Positions 25,401 to 33,992 of a stretch of 64,000 bases of DNA are shown here, one piece after another; within the stretch, counting starts at the first letter, position 1, and every line of letters begins with the position of its first letter. Made by a program: the position numbers and the translations under genes. The notes beneath the pieces were generated by a model. The model did not search any database. It saw only the letters and a list, made by a program, of their open reading frames with translations, and had not been told where the DNA came from. Origin of the DNA: Sipunculus nudus (taxonomy: Eukaryota; Annelida; Sipuncula; Golfingiida; Sipunculidae); NCBI GenBank assembly GCA_026874595.1, contig CM049306.1, positions 41,666,019-41,730,018 on the forward strand. Reading direction: 5' to 3'.

Positions 25401-26174
25401 TATGATTCTCTTATTATTTTTAATAAAAATTATATTTGGGACAATATTTGTATTTTTTTAATAAATAGTTAAATTCTTATATTATATGTTCTGCTTATAA
25501 GTTATATGGCCAAGTCAAAATTTGTGTGACAATAGTACTCCATTTGTTAATAAAATAAATGAAATCAATCCTCTTCCCTGTCTCCAAAGGTACTATCAAA
25601 ATCATACATAAGCTAAACAACAGCAACTCATAATACAGCTTATATTTATTACCACACAAAACCAGCATGTGCCTCATTTCTAAATAATATTTTTTTATCA
25701 TATATAACAGCTGAGCGTCGTGACCCATAGGTCCCTTGTTTCTCTATTTTTGAGATATATAAATACAGACTAAATCTTGGCCTGTTGGTTAATCTGTTTG
25801 ATGCTTCAGTTGAATGGGTATATACTACCATTCTGATGATAAAATTTCCTTTTGCGAATCTCTTCCCAGTCAGCTGAGCATCATGACCCATGGGTCACTT
25901 GTTTAATATAAATATTGGGGCATTTATTGTTATTATTTTCAATATAATGAAGACAAATTTTGATCAGGTTTGTTTTGTTTTGTAGGGGATGTCACTTGAC
26001 TGTGTGGAGATCTCCTTGGCGAGGGTATTTGAGGAAGGACAAGCCTATGTAGCACTATCACGGGCTCGGTCCCTTCAAGGACTCAGGGTCTTAGATTTTA
26101 ACAAGTCATGTGTTCGTGCTAATCCTTCTGTGTTGAAGTTCTATAAACTACTTGGAATGTCTTCATCAAGTTGA
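1..26174 (+). CDS. PIF1: PIF1 5'-3' DNA helicase (gene-level, 11 coding exons, 5' partial)
   Basis: PIF1 is a superfamily 1B helicase of nucleus and mitochondrion that unwinds DNA 5' to 3', resolves G-quadruplexes and displaces telomerase. Coding pieces are 1-361, 966-1146, 2404-2493, 3582-3735, 4746-4860, 5962-6068, 7659-7798, 8758-8864, 11777-11864, 12849-12994 and 25986-26174. Each junction is GT/AG and in frame, giving 558 residues. Counting from the first residue in the window, motifs are in the right order: Walker A GSAGTGKS (166-173), motif Ia [14 protein letters not shown] (190-203), Walker B DE (244-245), GDFLQLPP (280-287), SIHKSQGMSLD across the last junction (491-501) and [16 protein letters not shown] (from 516) with the arginine finger at 522. 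From memory, human PIF1 has 641 residues and the window starts near its residue 75, so one or more 5' exons lie upstream. The identification is by motif recall, not by a search. Confidence 0.96.
362..965 (+). other. PIF1 intron, no recognised content
   Basis: 604 bp, AT-rich, GTGAGT to AACAG. No repeat or open frame of note. Confidence 0.85.
966..1146 (+). CDS. PIF1: PIF1 exon with Walker A motif
   Basis: Acceptor AACAG precedes base 966 and the donor is ATAG|GTAATG. Encodes [20 protein letters not shown], then the P-loop GSAGTGKS and FLLKRIIG. It ends in phase 1; the Gly codon is completed by exon 2404-2493. The Q of the SKEQQ stretch is the expected helicase Q motif. Confidence 0.94.
1147..2403 (+). 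other. PIF1 intron, no recognised content
   Basis: 1257 bp, AT-rich. Frames at 1495-1758 and 1847-2149 are open but have intron-like composition and no family resemblance. Confidence 0.8.
2404..2493 (+). CDS. PIF1: PIF1 exon with motif Ia
   Basis: A 90-bp exon between TTCCAG and GGTAAGG. Encodes the near-invariant [20 protein letters not shown] (motif Ia and DNA-contact region). Too short to stand out as an open frame by itself, but both splice sites and the phase (1 in, 1 out) fit exactly. Confidence 0.93.
2839..3499. mobile_element. Inverted-terminal-repeat element in PIF1 intron 3
   Basis: Left end AAGCCTAGGTCTCAC (2839-2853) and right end GTGAGACCTAGGCTT (3485-3499) are perfect 15-bp inverted repeats; weaker similarity continues inward about 10 bp. 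No transposase frame, so a non-autonomous element of unknown superfamily. A clear target duplication is not visible. Interior is richer in G and C than the intron around it. Confidence 0.72.
3582..3735 (+). CDS. PIF1: PIF1 exon with Walker B (motif II)
   Basis: Begins after TTTGACCAG and ends AAG|GTAAGC. Encodes the CITLAQRP stretch and [20 protein letters not shown]; Asp-Glu are the Mg and ATP-hydrolysis residues. Its 5' end lies 82 bp after a 661-bp inverted-repeat element in the preceding intron. Confidence 0.94.
3736..4745 (+). other. PIF1 intron with a short tandem duplication
   Basis: At about 4184-4270 a unit of roughly 44 bp containing GGTGAAAAACATCT and CCCATG occurs twice. The remainder is AT-rich with no feature recognised. 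Confidence 0.6.
4746..4860 (+). CDS. PIF1: PIF1 exon with motif III (GDFLQLPP)
   Basis: Starts after TGACAG and ends in CAG|GTATGT, phase 0. Encodes [18 protein letters not shown], the sensor motif III of PIF1/RecD-like helicases, followed by a lysine-rich turn. Confidence 0.94.
4861..5961 (+). other. PIF1 intron with poly-G tract and diverged short repeats
   Basis: A run of about 14 G near 4898-4911, and roughly three diverged copies of a short unit built on GAGCCAT and GATTCTTG at about 5755-5860. The open frame at 5375-5650 has no recognisable protein. Confidence 0.5.
5962..6068 (+). CDS. PIF1: PIF1 exon (domain 1B/2A link)
   Basis: After GGACAG; donor CAG|GTAAGC. Encodes SRSWRHC and [20 protein letters not shown], matching the PIF1 signature region (LTKVWRQADQTFISLLQ in human, from memory). 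Ends in phase 2. Confidence 0.92.
6969..7320 (-). repeat. tRNA-derived SINE, family A (copy 1)
   Basis: Read on the - strand it begins with a tRNA-like head: an A box like GTTCAGGGGTAGAGCAC and a B box like ATGGGTTCAAATC near 7255-7320. A body follows that matches copies at 38658, 56091, 57285 and 60463 (shared stretches around CACCCAGG, AGCGCTC, TTCCTCGGTG). Lies in PIF1 intron 6, opposite to the gene. The older look (both boxes mutated) suggests an inactive copy. Confidence 0.72.
7659..7798 (+). CDS. PIF1: PIF1 exon with TRLCTH motif
   Basis: After TTGACAG; donor ACAG|GTGACT. Encodes [19 protein letters not shown], motif IV region of PIF1. Phases join both neighbours. Confidence 0.92.
8758..8864 (+). 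CDS. PIF1: PIF1 exon (domain 2B approach)
   Basis: After TTCTGCAG; donor CCCAG|GTAGGT, phase 0. Encodes [20 protein letters not shown] and ELKQGAQ, which runs into VMLAKN of the next exon. Only 21 bases separate its end from a pogo-like transposon that fills much of the next intron. Confidence 0.92.
8886..10090. mobile_element. pogo/Tigger-like DNA transposon remnant
   Basis: Inverted ends CAGTGGAACCCC (8886-8897) and GGGGTTCCACTG (10079-10090) are flanked by TA on both sides (8884-8885 and 10091-10092), the target duplication of Tc1/mariner/pogo elements. Subterminal GCGACCACC/ACGACCAC repeats recur at both ends (8902-9075 and 9995-10075) in opposite sense. 1205 bp is far below an autonomous Tigger, and only a short helix-turn-helix remnant is coded inside, so this is an internally deleted copy. 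It begins 21 bases after the end of a PIF1 coding exon. Confidence 0.85.
9596..9739 (+). pseudogene. Remnant of transposase N-terminal helix-turn-helix (CENP-B type)
   Basis: A 47-codon open frame from ATG at 9596 to TAA at 9737-9739 inside the pogo-like element. [13 protein letters not shown] and, after a non-matching middle, QYILKRKA recall the start and end of the CENP-B-type N-terminal DNA-binding domain of Tigger/Jerky transposases (KDKVALI..., ...ILKRK). The middle looks scrambled, as expected of a decayed copy with indels. The DDE catalytic domain is absent. Resemblance is from memory only. Confidence 0.55.
10096..10455. mobile_element. 360-bp MITE with TACCCCTTTCACAC ends
   Basis: Perfect 14-bp inverted ends TACCCCTTTCACAC (10096-10109) and GTGTGAAAGGGGTA (10442-10455). 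No coding capacity. It sits only five bases from the right end of the pogo-like element. Superfamily uncertain; a target duplication is not clear. Confidence 0.75.
10456..11776 (+). other. Remainder of PIF1 intron 8
   Basis: AT-rich, no gene. Contains a perfect AT palindrome around TTGATATATATATATCAA near 11440-11457. Confidence 0.6.
11777..11864 (+). CDS. PIF1: PIF1 exon ([12 protein letters not shown])
   Basis: After CTCCACAG; donor CATG|GTATGT. Encodes [19 protein letters not shown] and [10 protein letters not shown], the SH3-like domain 2B entrance seen in PIF1/RecD2. Only 88 bp, phase 0 in and 1 out. Confidence 0.93.
11865..12848 (+). repeat. PIF1 intron 9 with repeat-derived segment and 24-bp palindrome
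   Basis: 12000-12650 has the style of the repeats in the next intron (ATCTCAAGAAATAATGCATG, TGACCTTGACCTTGAATA). It contains a perfect 24-bp palindrome at 12300-12323 centred on GGTGGCGCCACC. Confidence 0.5.
12849..12994 (+). CDS. PIF1: PIF1 exon (domain 2B and motif V start)
   Basis: After GTTTCAG; donor AGTCAG|GTGAGA. Encodes the [20 protein letters not shown] stretch and [11 protein letters not shown]. Motif V continues in the final exon after a 12,991-bp intron, by far the longest in the gene. Confidence 0.94.
13382..13427. repeat. (TA)n microsatellite
   Basis: About 23 TA units in PIF1 intron 10. Confidence 0.95.
13577..15325. repeat. Pearl-like element: 5' terminus and tandem core array (left part)
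   Basis: Starts with TTTTTAGCTCAGCTGACTA, then a GTCCGTCGTCCGTCTGTCTG microsatellite (about 13627-13662), then tandem units of about 337 bp. Unit markers such as GGTCATGATTTTTGGCATAC recur near 13859, 14197 and 14535 with a diverged copy near 14873, and GACTGGACCTAGAATCTTCA recurs near 14018, 14695 and 15027. Each unit carries GGTGGCGCCACC or a variant. Tetranucleotide near the 5' end plus core repeats resembles bivalve pearl elements (now grouped with Helentron-associated elements); this is inference. The array breaks at TTAA (15322-15325) and resumes at 20889. Confidence 0.75.
18681..18772. repeat. Duplicated segment with TCACGTGA palindrome
   Basis: AATAAACACGCCAGAC, one variable base, then CAGTCACGTGAACC occurs twice about 55 bp apart (from about 18681 and 18736). 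Each has a CACGTG E-box. Confidence 0.7.
19240..20700. repeat. CACCTG/ACAGGT-rich tandem array
   Basis: Units of about 350-367 bp recur, with markers TTACAGGTAACCAGAT (about 19446), TTTCAGGTAACCCAAT (about 19812) and CACATAGGTAACTTAA (about 20163). Each contains a stretch of TTTACCT repeats ending in a palindrome such as CACCTGTACAGGTG (19968-19981). The motif is also an E-box of the Snail/ZEB type, and ACAGGTGAGT looks like a splice donor; whether either is used is unknown. Lies inside the TTAA insertion near its right end. Confidence 0.65.
20885..21521. repeat. Core-repeat array, right part
   Basis: Two more units of the 337-bp core repeat (ACTGGACCTAGAATCTTCAT near 20927; variant near 21257) after the TTAA insertion. 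The array ends inside a unit, where GTATCCGCC begins. Confidence 0.75.
21522..23089. mobile_element. Element with GTATCCGC/GCGGATAC inverted ends
   Basis: The left end folds on itself: GTATCCGCCAAAAC and GTTTTGCGGATAC are separated by three bases (21522-21551). The right end is TTTTTGCGGATAC (about 23077-23089). The interior has tandem units of about 280 bp (GTGGCGCCACCTGTAACCAT near 22114 and 22535, variants near 21839 and 22395). No coding frame. Superfamily unknown. Confidence 0.6.
23139..25742. mobile_element. Pearl-like non-autonomous element (copy 2)
   Basis: 5' end TTTTTAGCTCAGCTGACTA, then (GTCC)n near 23189-23220. The 3' end has CAGCTGAGCG (25708) and a GACCCATRGGTC-type palindrome followed by CCTTGTTT. 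The interior has two diverged copies of a roughly 650-bp core (markers ATCAAAACCACT at about 23403 and 24075; GACCATGGCACATTT at about 23723 and 24383). Homologous to 29372-31258 along its length. No protein coded. The 3' palindrome close to the end is Helitron-like, but no CTRR terminus is clear. Confidence 0.7.
25871..25904. repeat. Isolated 3' terminus of the pearl-like family
   Basis: CAGCTGAGCATCATGACC and CATGGGTCACTTGTTT, the same terminus as at 25708 and 31223. It may be the right end of the older element that starts at 13577, with later insertions between. Confidence 0.6.
25986..26174 (+). CDS. PIF1: PIF1 terminal coding exon with motif VI
   Basis: After TTTTGTAG; starts [15 protein letters not shown], completes motif V, then [20 protein letters not shown] (motif VI), ends in a Ser-rich tail and a TGA at 26172-26174. 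The C-terminus is shorter than the acidic tail I recall for the human protein. Confidence 0.95.
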   Translation, partial: GMSLDCVEISLARVFEEGQAYVALSRARSLQGLRVLDFNKSCVRANPSVLKFYKLLGMSSSS

Positions 26175-27540
26175 TATGAAGAAGGCATTTCTCTCACTCT
26201 TATATGACATGTTGTAATCTAGGAAATTGATACTAGGAGAGGGAAAGGGATTTTGTCATTAGAAATTAAAACTATGAAAGGATTTCTTACACATGAAGCC
26301 AAAAGGGATTTTTTATAGGAAATTTTATTTATTTTATACCTGCATATTGTTGTTCAGCCTTGCCTCTTGTATATTTGTATATAATTCATAAATTATTTTT
26401 TGTCGATATATAGCATGCATGTTATATTGTGTGTGACCATTTGAATCTTGTTGAGAAATGAATATTGTTTGTGTATAAAATATGATCTAGTTGGATTTTA
26501 AAGAGATTTGCATGAACAAGTTGAACACTAAATACATGCAAGGGATCCAGTATTTGGGGATGGTGTTTTTCATGTTAAAGTAATAATACCATAAGAATGT
26601 CTACAATTTGTGGAGGAGTACACTCCTCACGCAGCGGTTATACAGTTGTCCCTTGTCTCCTCTTGGTTTTTAACTGCTGCTTTGTAAAGTATTGATAAAG
26701 TTCTCTGGGTCTGAACACCAGGGTGTGCACAGAGCAAAGAATTGTAATCAGACCAATGAGAGAGTGGTATCACATTGGGCATCCAGCTCCAAATTTTAAT
26801 CATGCAATACTCATGCTTGTTTGTCAGATTTCCCTGGTTCTGGCATAAGTGGTCAAGGGTGTTGAACAGCCATACTGCTTTTTAAATCATATTATGATAA
26901 ATTTCAGTTTCATGCCAAATTTCATGCCAAAGCTTATATATCTTGCAAGTTAATGCACTAATTGCTAAGAAATATGTTTTGTTTGTTTATCTTGAATTAT
27001 TGGTTATCTTGAGCCTGGCAAATAATTATCAGGTAACAATTTAAGCTCTGCCTTTATATGTTCTGTATTTCAGAATTAATTTTTCATAAACATTTAAAAA
27101 TATGACAAGAATCACAGATTTAAGTTAAACATTCATATGAGCGTTTGAAAATATCGTTCAAACCCCATGCGTGCGTAACACTGTGTATATGCATGAAGTG
27201 CCAGAAGTCGCTGTACTACAGCAGGCATATATATTTCCCCAGATGACAGTAACATCTTGCAACTTTTCTCTTATTGCTATATTAAAGCAGTCTCGAGGCT
27301 TTACTACAGAGCATTTTAAATATATGATACAACTGCATTTAATTGTATCCAGGGAATCATTGGTTTACATTAAAATGCTCTCATTTACCAACATCTACCT
27401 CTCGAGAGAGCTTTATTGAGTACTTATATTTTGTTAGTGACTACAACTGGTGTATCAATAAATGGTGCACATTTTTATGTGAATCTTAGCCCATGTAGTT
27501 TTTATATGTAATAAAATATTTTTCCTTCACAGATTTCTGA
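26175..27540 (+). other. PIF1 3' flank / probable 3' UTR
   Basis: AT-rich, no gene. Candidate polyadenylation hexamers: ATTAAA at 26265-26270, AATAAA at 27457-27462 and AATAAA at 27510-27515. A hairpin-forming GAGGAGT/ACTCCTC pair lies near 26613-26628. Where the transcript ends cannot be decided from sequence. Confidence 0.45.
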
Positions 27541-29371
27541 TTTTTTTTCTTGCTATATTTGTGTGTCACCAGAGGACTGACTTATTTAGGGTATTTTACG
27601 TTCAAGTGGGGAGTATAACCAGGTTGTTTTGATAATTTATCGTATATTAATATGGAGTATCATGTTTAGATATTGGCGTGAGAACACTAGAAGAGAGCAT
27701 GCGTATCTCGTTTGACGTGTCTGCTTGGTAGTCTCTATAGAAACAATTGTTTGTTGTTGACTTCAAAGGATAAGCACCTGTTTATTTTGGTTTTCACAGG
27801 GTTTTATCTCAGGAGGTGTGTTTATCTTAAAATTCATGTTATTATTGACGGGCAGCATAATAGAAAGTGATGATTGGCGAGGAGACAGGACCTGTGACGT
27901 CAGCAGGCATATATGTCGTGTTTAAGAAAATTCAATACAATTGCCCTATCAGCACACCAGTTCAGTTTAGCCTGACGATATCTGCAAGCCAGAGGTAGGT
28001 CTGCGTGCATCAGTTTCAACAGTTGAGAGATGAGGTCTATACATGTAGATAGTCGGTGTCTGAGGAAGGCGACAGTGATTTCTCTGTTACGGACATCAGA
28101 GCGAGTCTCGCATTTTGCCGACGGACTGGTAATCTGGCGATTTATACCTGTTGTGAGCACTTCCAGGAAGAGACTAAGGATTCCTCCGTGTATCTATAAG
28201 TGGACTCATTGTACTGTGTACACCATGCAAGCAAAAAGTGGGACGCGCATCGCAATATTCTGATGTCACGTGCGCGCAATGGTCATGTGATCAGGAGAAT
28301 AGTAAACAAAGGACCACTCTGTGTAGTGTGGTTAATGGACTCGTTGAATTTCAGCGTTTAATAATGGTAGCTTTTGATCTTCAGTGCTTGTATATATGGA
28401 GCGCCTCTCCAGAGAAATGTCTTTTCTTTCTTTTATATATTATTAATTTTTATTAAACCATGTCTTATTCATCTTTTGGAGTGTACGTTTGTATGAGATT
28501 CAGCCAGTTGGTTCGACAGTTAAAAGAACCTGGTCGTTAACATCTCTAGTGGTGGGACATTGTGATAATGCCTAAAGGGACTTATTATTGTATCAAAAAT
28601 ATTTCGTCCTAAAAAAAATTGCTTACTCCGGTAACACGAGCGGAAATAAGCTTAAACCGGGCGTGATCAGTGGCGCAAAATAAACATTGCGATCACGTTA
28701 CCTTATGGTCGTACCTCACAGTTTCACAAATCAAGAATTTTCTAGCTTCAAACCCGTTTCTTTTTATTGTTAAGTAGATGTCGCACATGTTTAAGATCGG
28801 ACCTCCGATCACGCAGTCTTGTTACTAATACACGTGAACTGTGTACTCACACATTTAGAGCCATAACAACGTATGGGACAGGTGAAGTGAAATTAATTAT
28901 GCTGTGTTCCGGGACGGGAACGGGGTTGAAATTTAGACTGATACTCAGCTCTGCTATGGGTTTTCTGTTATGCAAATTACTATTTTTTTATCAGCGGTGC
29001 GAAGTCATAAAGCGGGGCACCACGGTAGTTGGGGTTTTTAAGTTAACATTATACGAGGGAAATTTCATTTTTGTGTATTTTTCATTATTCGTGATCTTCG
29101 GACATTTGATTTGGATGTTCACCTTTCCAGCGAATTGGTACAAATGAAAAATGACTTTCTATTCATGTGTTTGCCTGTCTGAGACAGGCGTGAAAAGACC
29201 CCTGGTTAAATGACCCCTGGTTAAATCTTAAGATACAATAAAAGGCTAGTAACACTTCGGAATCTTGGACTTTAGATGATCAGGTCATTTATTCCAAATC
29301 CTATAATTTGAGTCAAATAAAAAAAAAAGAAAAGAAAAGAAACCATGCAGCTACTCAGTCAGTCCGGTCTA
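27541..29371. other. Intergenic, no recognised gene
   Basis: Less AT-rich than its surroundings at 27700-28800, with several CpG-containing stretches. An open frame of 126 codons (28767-29147, +) has no protein family I recognise and no flanking splice context; treated as chance. Confidence 0.5.
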
Positions 29372-31258
29372 TTTTTAGCTCAGCTGACTAAGTCATCTGA
29401 GCTATAGTCGTGGTCCTTTGTCCGTCGTCCGTCCGGCCGTCCGTCCGTTAACAGGGCACGTTTTAAAACCGTTGGAACTACGGATCCAAAATTTTGCATA
29501 CCATTAGATGTCCCCAAAATCTCCTATCATACCGAAAATTGGGTCATTAGGACTTCGTTCTTTCGAGATATTAAGGAAAAACCTCCGTTTTCCATAAAAA
29601 AGCCAGTGTAACACTTCACGGCTGCCTAATGTCAAAACCACTGATCTGTTTTTGATCATATTTAGTATTCATATTCTTCCACACATTTTCTATGAACATA
29701 CCAAAAATTAGGTCAGTATTAGGTATTATTTTGAAGTTATGGGCCAAAATATAATGCAATTTTTAAAAAATCAGGAAACATATTTACTCACCTAACATGA
29801 GAATTGCTGAAGCTGGAGACTTTTTTTCAGGAATATAACTTTATTTAATCAAGATTCAATGGTTTAACCAAAATTATATCAGAATTTTGCAAATTTTTCA
29901 AGTTATTAGCATAAATAAAAAATCAATACCTTAAATTTTATCCAACTTTGGCAATGGCACATTTTTTCCCAGTAAGCACTGTTGATTTAATTTTCACAGC
30001 ATATATATATAAGGATTTAATCTTTTAAAATCTGAAATTTCAAAGGAATTGATTGAAAAGAGTAGCTTTAATTCAAGCTTTCATACACCATGTCAAGTGT
30101 TGTTTACATCTAGCCCACCTAGTAACACAGCCTTCACTGGCATTATGTAACCCACCCCAGGCAGCTTGCCTTGGCCCAGCTTGGCCACTACCAGCAGGCT
30201 TCCACTCTGCACTGCACCCCCCCCCCCTAGATGCATTAACTAGATGAATGTTATAATTTTCTGTATTTTCTTTTATTCTTGGCTATGCTACATTTTAGAT
30301 TTTGAATTGTACCACCAGGGTTACAATGATTAAAGTGCACATTTAATTGTGTCCACAAAGTGGTGTATTGCTATGAAAGTGTGGATGTTTATCAGATAAG
30401 TAAATTCTTACTTCAGAAGAGTAAAAACTTCACCAGATGTGAAATTTACCATTAATTCCAGTAATAAATTATAGCCGAGATACTAATTAGCACAATGATT
30501 TTGTTTGTCCCTCATTCAACCAACAGTGTGTATATTTTATTTGAAAAGATGTTTTTCTTTTATCAAATTTACTGAATCTTTTATTTTATTTCGGTGAATA
30601 AAATTGAGCATGTACTGAAAACTCCAATGCGCAAAACTTTTAAATAGTGATTCAAGGAATAATCTTGTAAATGCCATGTTGTGGCATTATTTTCTTTTAA
30701 TTTCAGTTTAAACATTTGTGATTTAAAAATAATAAAATATATGTGTATGCATAATATGACCCAATATGAGCTACACTCTGGATAAATAATGATTGCAACT
30801 TAGAATTCTAATATTTTAACTTATATTTTCAGTTTTTTTATTACAAATTTATAAAACTTGTAAATAAAAAAAAAGAATCAGATAAAACTGTTAATGGAAA
30901 AAGTTGATATGCTTAAAAAAATAGGCTTATATATAAACTTAAATGCTTTATTCCCTTGAAAGTGAAATAAAGGTATTTGTCCATTCTGTCCACTTGCCTG
31001 TCCATCCGTAAATTTTTCATATGCATCACACTATCTCAACACTTTTACTGTTTTTCTTCATGACAGTCTTGTCAGTGTATTAGTTTGCAATCATATATTT
31101 AGAACTTTACTATAACCAAGTAGGAAGGCCCCTTTCCTCTTAGGTTCTCATATGCTTATATAAATGAAAAACATTACAATAGAATATTTTGCATATTTTG
31201 CATTTGCAAAAATTCCAAACTTCAGCTGAGCGCCGTGACCCATGGGTCCCTTGTTTAA
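29372..31258. mobile_element. Pearl-like non-autonomous element (copy 3)
   Basis: TTTTTAGCTCAGCTGACTA, then GTCCGTCGTCCGTCC (about 29420), one core unit, and a 3' end CAGCTGAGCGCCGTGACCC (31223) with the palindrome GACCCATGGGTC and CCTTGTTT. Its first 900 bp match 23139 onward (for example TTAGATGTCCCCAA in both). Has one core where copy 2 has two. Intergenic, 3' of PIF1. Confidence 0.72.
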
Positions 31259-33079
31259 CTTGCTCTTGTAAGAAGGCACTCATGGAGGCAGTTAAGGTTG
31301 TTTCGGTTCTTTTAATGGTCATGACCATGAAGTAACTTATACTGTATATATTCTTTATTCATTCCAAGGAATGTTCCCCTTAAATGTTCATTTTTATCGC
31401 ATATTTAAAATTCCTTTCACAATATGGGACACTTTCTTTCATAACACAATATATATAATGATGGAAGAAAAAAAAGTGCCTATTTTTGGTCACAAGCAAA
31501 AGAACAAAAAATGTTTGCTGAGAAGAAAACAATTTCCCAACCCCTGGTTAGGTCCTGTTCTTAAACAGGCATTCATGTTCTTATTATATATTTGAGTTGT
31601 AAAAACATTTTTTAAATAAGTTTGTTGTTAAACAATAAAAGGTTAATTTTTTCGGATTAGCATGGCTGTGGAGGTGTGCTAAGACCATATTGTATACAAA
31701 AATGTTCCTATTTTTTTAAAAACTATTTCAACAATAAAATTCCTATTTTCCCCCTTAATTTGGACTCTTGCAATTCCGATTTGCCTAATTTTCAGCATCA
31801 CTACCAGCTTGCCGCTCTGGGAACGGAAAATCAAGTAAAACAGTTAACAGTAAAACAGTAAAAAAGGAATTGCGTGACAGGCCTGTTGCAACATACAGGC
31901 TTCATGTGGTACCACTTCATGTGTTACACAAATTTAACTGGCGTGTCGGCAAATTCTAAAGTAACATGGAGACAAGAGTAGGTTAGAAAGTGCTTACATC
32001 AGGGGCGGGCTTGGACGCCGGGAAGTTTCCTTGTGGCGAGAAACATTATCTTGATGCCTGTGGGCCAAAGGTTTAAACTAAGTATTGATGCAGGTCGGCC
32101 GATGGTTTTAAATTTGGGCCGCTTTCGCTGAATCTTCCGTTTGCCCCCCCATTCTTAACTCTGCATTGGTACAAATCATGGGTGGTAACTAATATCTGTC
32201 CTTTCATGCAGTAAAATTTGGTTGTAAGCCTACTCTCATTAAAAAAAAATTGGTCACTCATATAATTGATACTTTTAAAAAAAAGGAATACATTTTCGTA
32301 TTAATGTTTTTACTGAGGCGTTGTCCATGTTCAGCATTTTGAAAATAACATTCAACAGAGTGTAAACCTCCATATCTTTCATATACTTTCAAAGAATTAA
32401 AACCTGTGATGGAAACATTTGTGTAATCTCATTATAGCAAACATAGCAGTCATTTCATAAAGTACAAAAGTGTGTTTGAAACTTATTTCAATAATATATG
32501 ATTATATACATCAATACATAATTCAAATACAAATATAATAATGACGAATTTACAGACCCAACTTTCAATGTATTAGAATACAAATATAGATACGTATTTC
32601 TCCCGAATCCTGTATGTAGCTCGTCGAATGGTTAATTACGGCAGCGCGCCACAACAATTTAATGGACATGTCATGGGCTAGACTTCCGGTTCTTTAAGCT
32701 ATTTTATTAATAGACGCATATCTGCCACACTAGCGACACTGTCGGCGTGACTTGGATTGCTTGTTCGGGTTCGTTAAGCAAATCATATGGATCACATGTT
32801 GTTTTATCTCAAATAACCGAGGCAATAATAAAATACATTATTTTAAACGGTGAAAATTTTAATTCAAGTAGAGAAAACAAGCGGTGCTGCTTGGTTAATT
32901 TGACCCGAACACCAAAGACGATTAAAAGGCGTAGCTTTCATGCTTGCTCTCTGAAAAGGAGTATTGTCCACCTCTTTTTATATTTACCATTTTTATGTTA
33001 ATTATACCTCCCATGGGAAATGTTTCACACCCTAATTTGAAGACAGAGCAGGACACATGCACCTTAACCAAAAGCTCAC

Positions 33080-33081
<2 letters not shown>
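31259..33081. other. Intergenic, nothing recognised
   Basis: AT-rich, between the pearl-like element and the (AT)n tract. No open frame with recognisable protein. Confidence 0.6.

Positions 33082-33138
<57 letters not shown>
33082..33138. repeat. (AT)n microsatellite
   Basis: About 28 AT units. Confidence 0.95.
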
Positions 33139-33140
<2 letters not shown>

Positions 33141-33755
33141 GTGTGATGTACTATGTCCTCAATAATTACGGGCTGAAAACTGTGGAAGTCACATTAAGGT
33201 TAGCGCTCCCCCGCAAACGTTTGACACCACGTCTGACAAGAATTCAGTTAAGGCGTTTTTTGGTTTCATAGAAACAGGTCAAATAGGAACTGATGATTCT
33301 GATCTGTTATTATCAACTGATTTTCACTTGACATATCACGTGACACCTTTAGGTCATCAGATTACATATTCCCATCAGATGTCATGTAGATGAGATCAAA
33401 AGTATCCTCTCAGTCGCAATGTATTATATAAATACATACATGTATGCGTATGTGTGTGAGTGATGTGGCCTACTAAAATCTCATGTATATGATGCATAAC
33501 ACACTTTTTCCGCCCTAAAGGGACGTTGTATTCACAACAGGGGTAGAATCCTTGGCACTTTCACTTCCCAAATATAACATCTCTTACTGTTGCGACGTTT
33601 CTGAAGGTGTTAGGGGAAACCGAAACAAACAACCAATAAAACTGCATTTGAAGTACACAGCAGTAGGTACATGATCATTGGTACTCCACATGTGACAAGG
33701 AAGAGTGTAGGGGTGTAGGCCTGTGGCGGTGTAAGGATATATTTCTGACGGGTTT
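33139..33755. other. 3' flank of the nicotinic receptor gene
   Basis: Follows the receptor stop codon on the - strand. It should hold the 3' UTR, but no clear - strand AATAAA (TTTATT on +) was seen close by. Confidence 0.4.
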
Positions 33756-33992
33756 TCATTCCGGGGTGGTCGTTCCTTCCTGTAGGAGTTTGTGTAAATG
33801 GTAACGCTCTGTACAGTCGACCTGGCTGACGTTCAGACACTCCACCACTCTGGGTGAGAGATGGTTCATCATGTCCCGGGGACTCGGTGACTGTACCATA
33901 ATACCTAGAGTGCCGAGGGTGAAGGCGGTGATGAACAACCACAGGAACAACCGATCTAGCACGTAGGCCACGTAATGCCACTCATCTAGCGT
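33756..33992 (-). CDS. nAChR terminal exon (M4 and extracellular tail)
   Basis: Acceptor GTTTCAG, phase 0. Starts TLDEWHYVAYVLDRLFLWLF, completes M4, then a 45-residue tail ending EGTTTPE and a stop. The EWxxVAxVxDRxxL pattern before M4 is diagnostic for the family. The long extracellular tail is unusual. Confidence 0.9.
   Translation of the reverse strand, partial: TLDEWHYVAYVLDRLFLWLFITAFTLGTLGIMVQSPSPRDMMNHLSPRVVECLNVSQVDCTERYHLHKLLQEGTTTPE

Noticed and set aside
28767-29147. 126-codon + strand open frame in intergenic DNA
   Set aside because: No family resemblance, no splice or promoter context, and a hydrophobic composition like other chance frames in T-rich DNA.
33610-33981. 123-codon - frame overlapping the last receptor exon
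   Set aside because: Wrong frame; the M4 sequence is in the frame ending at 33756.
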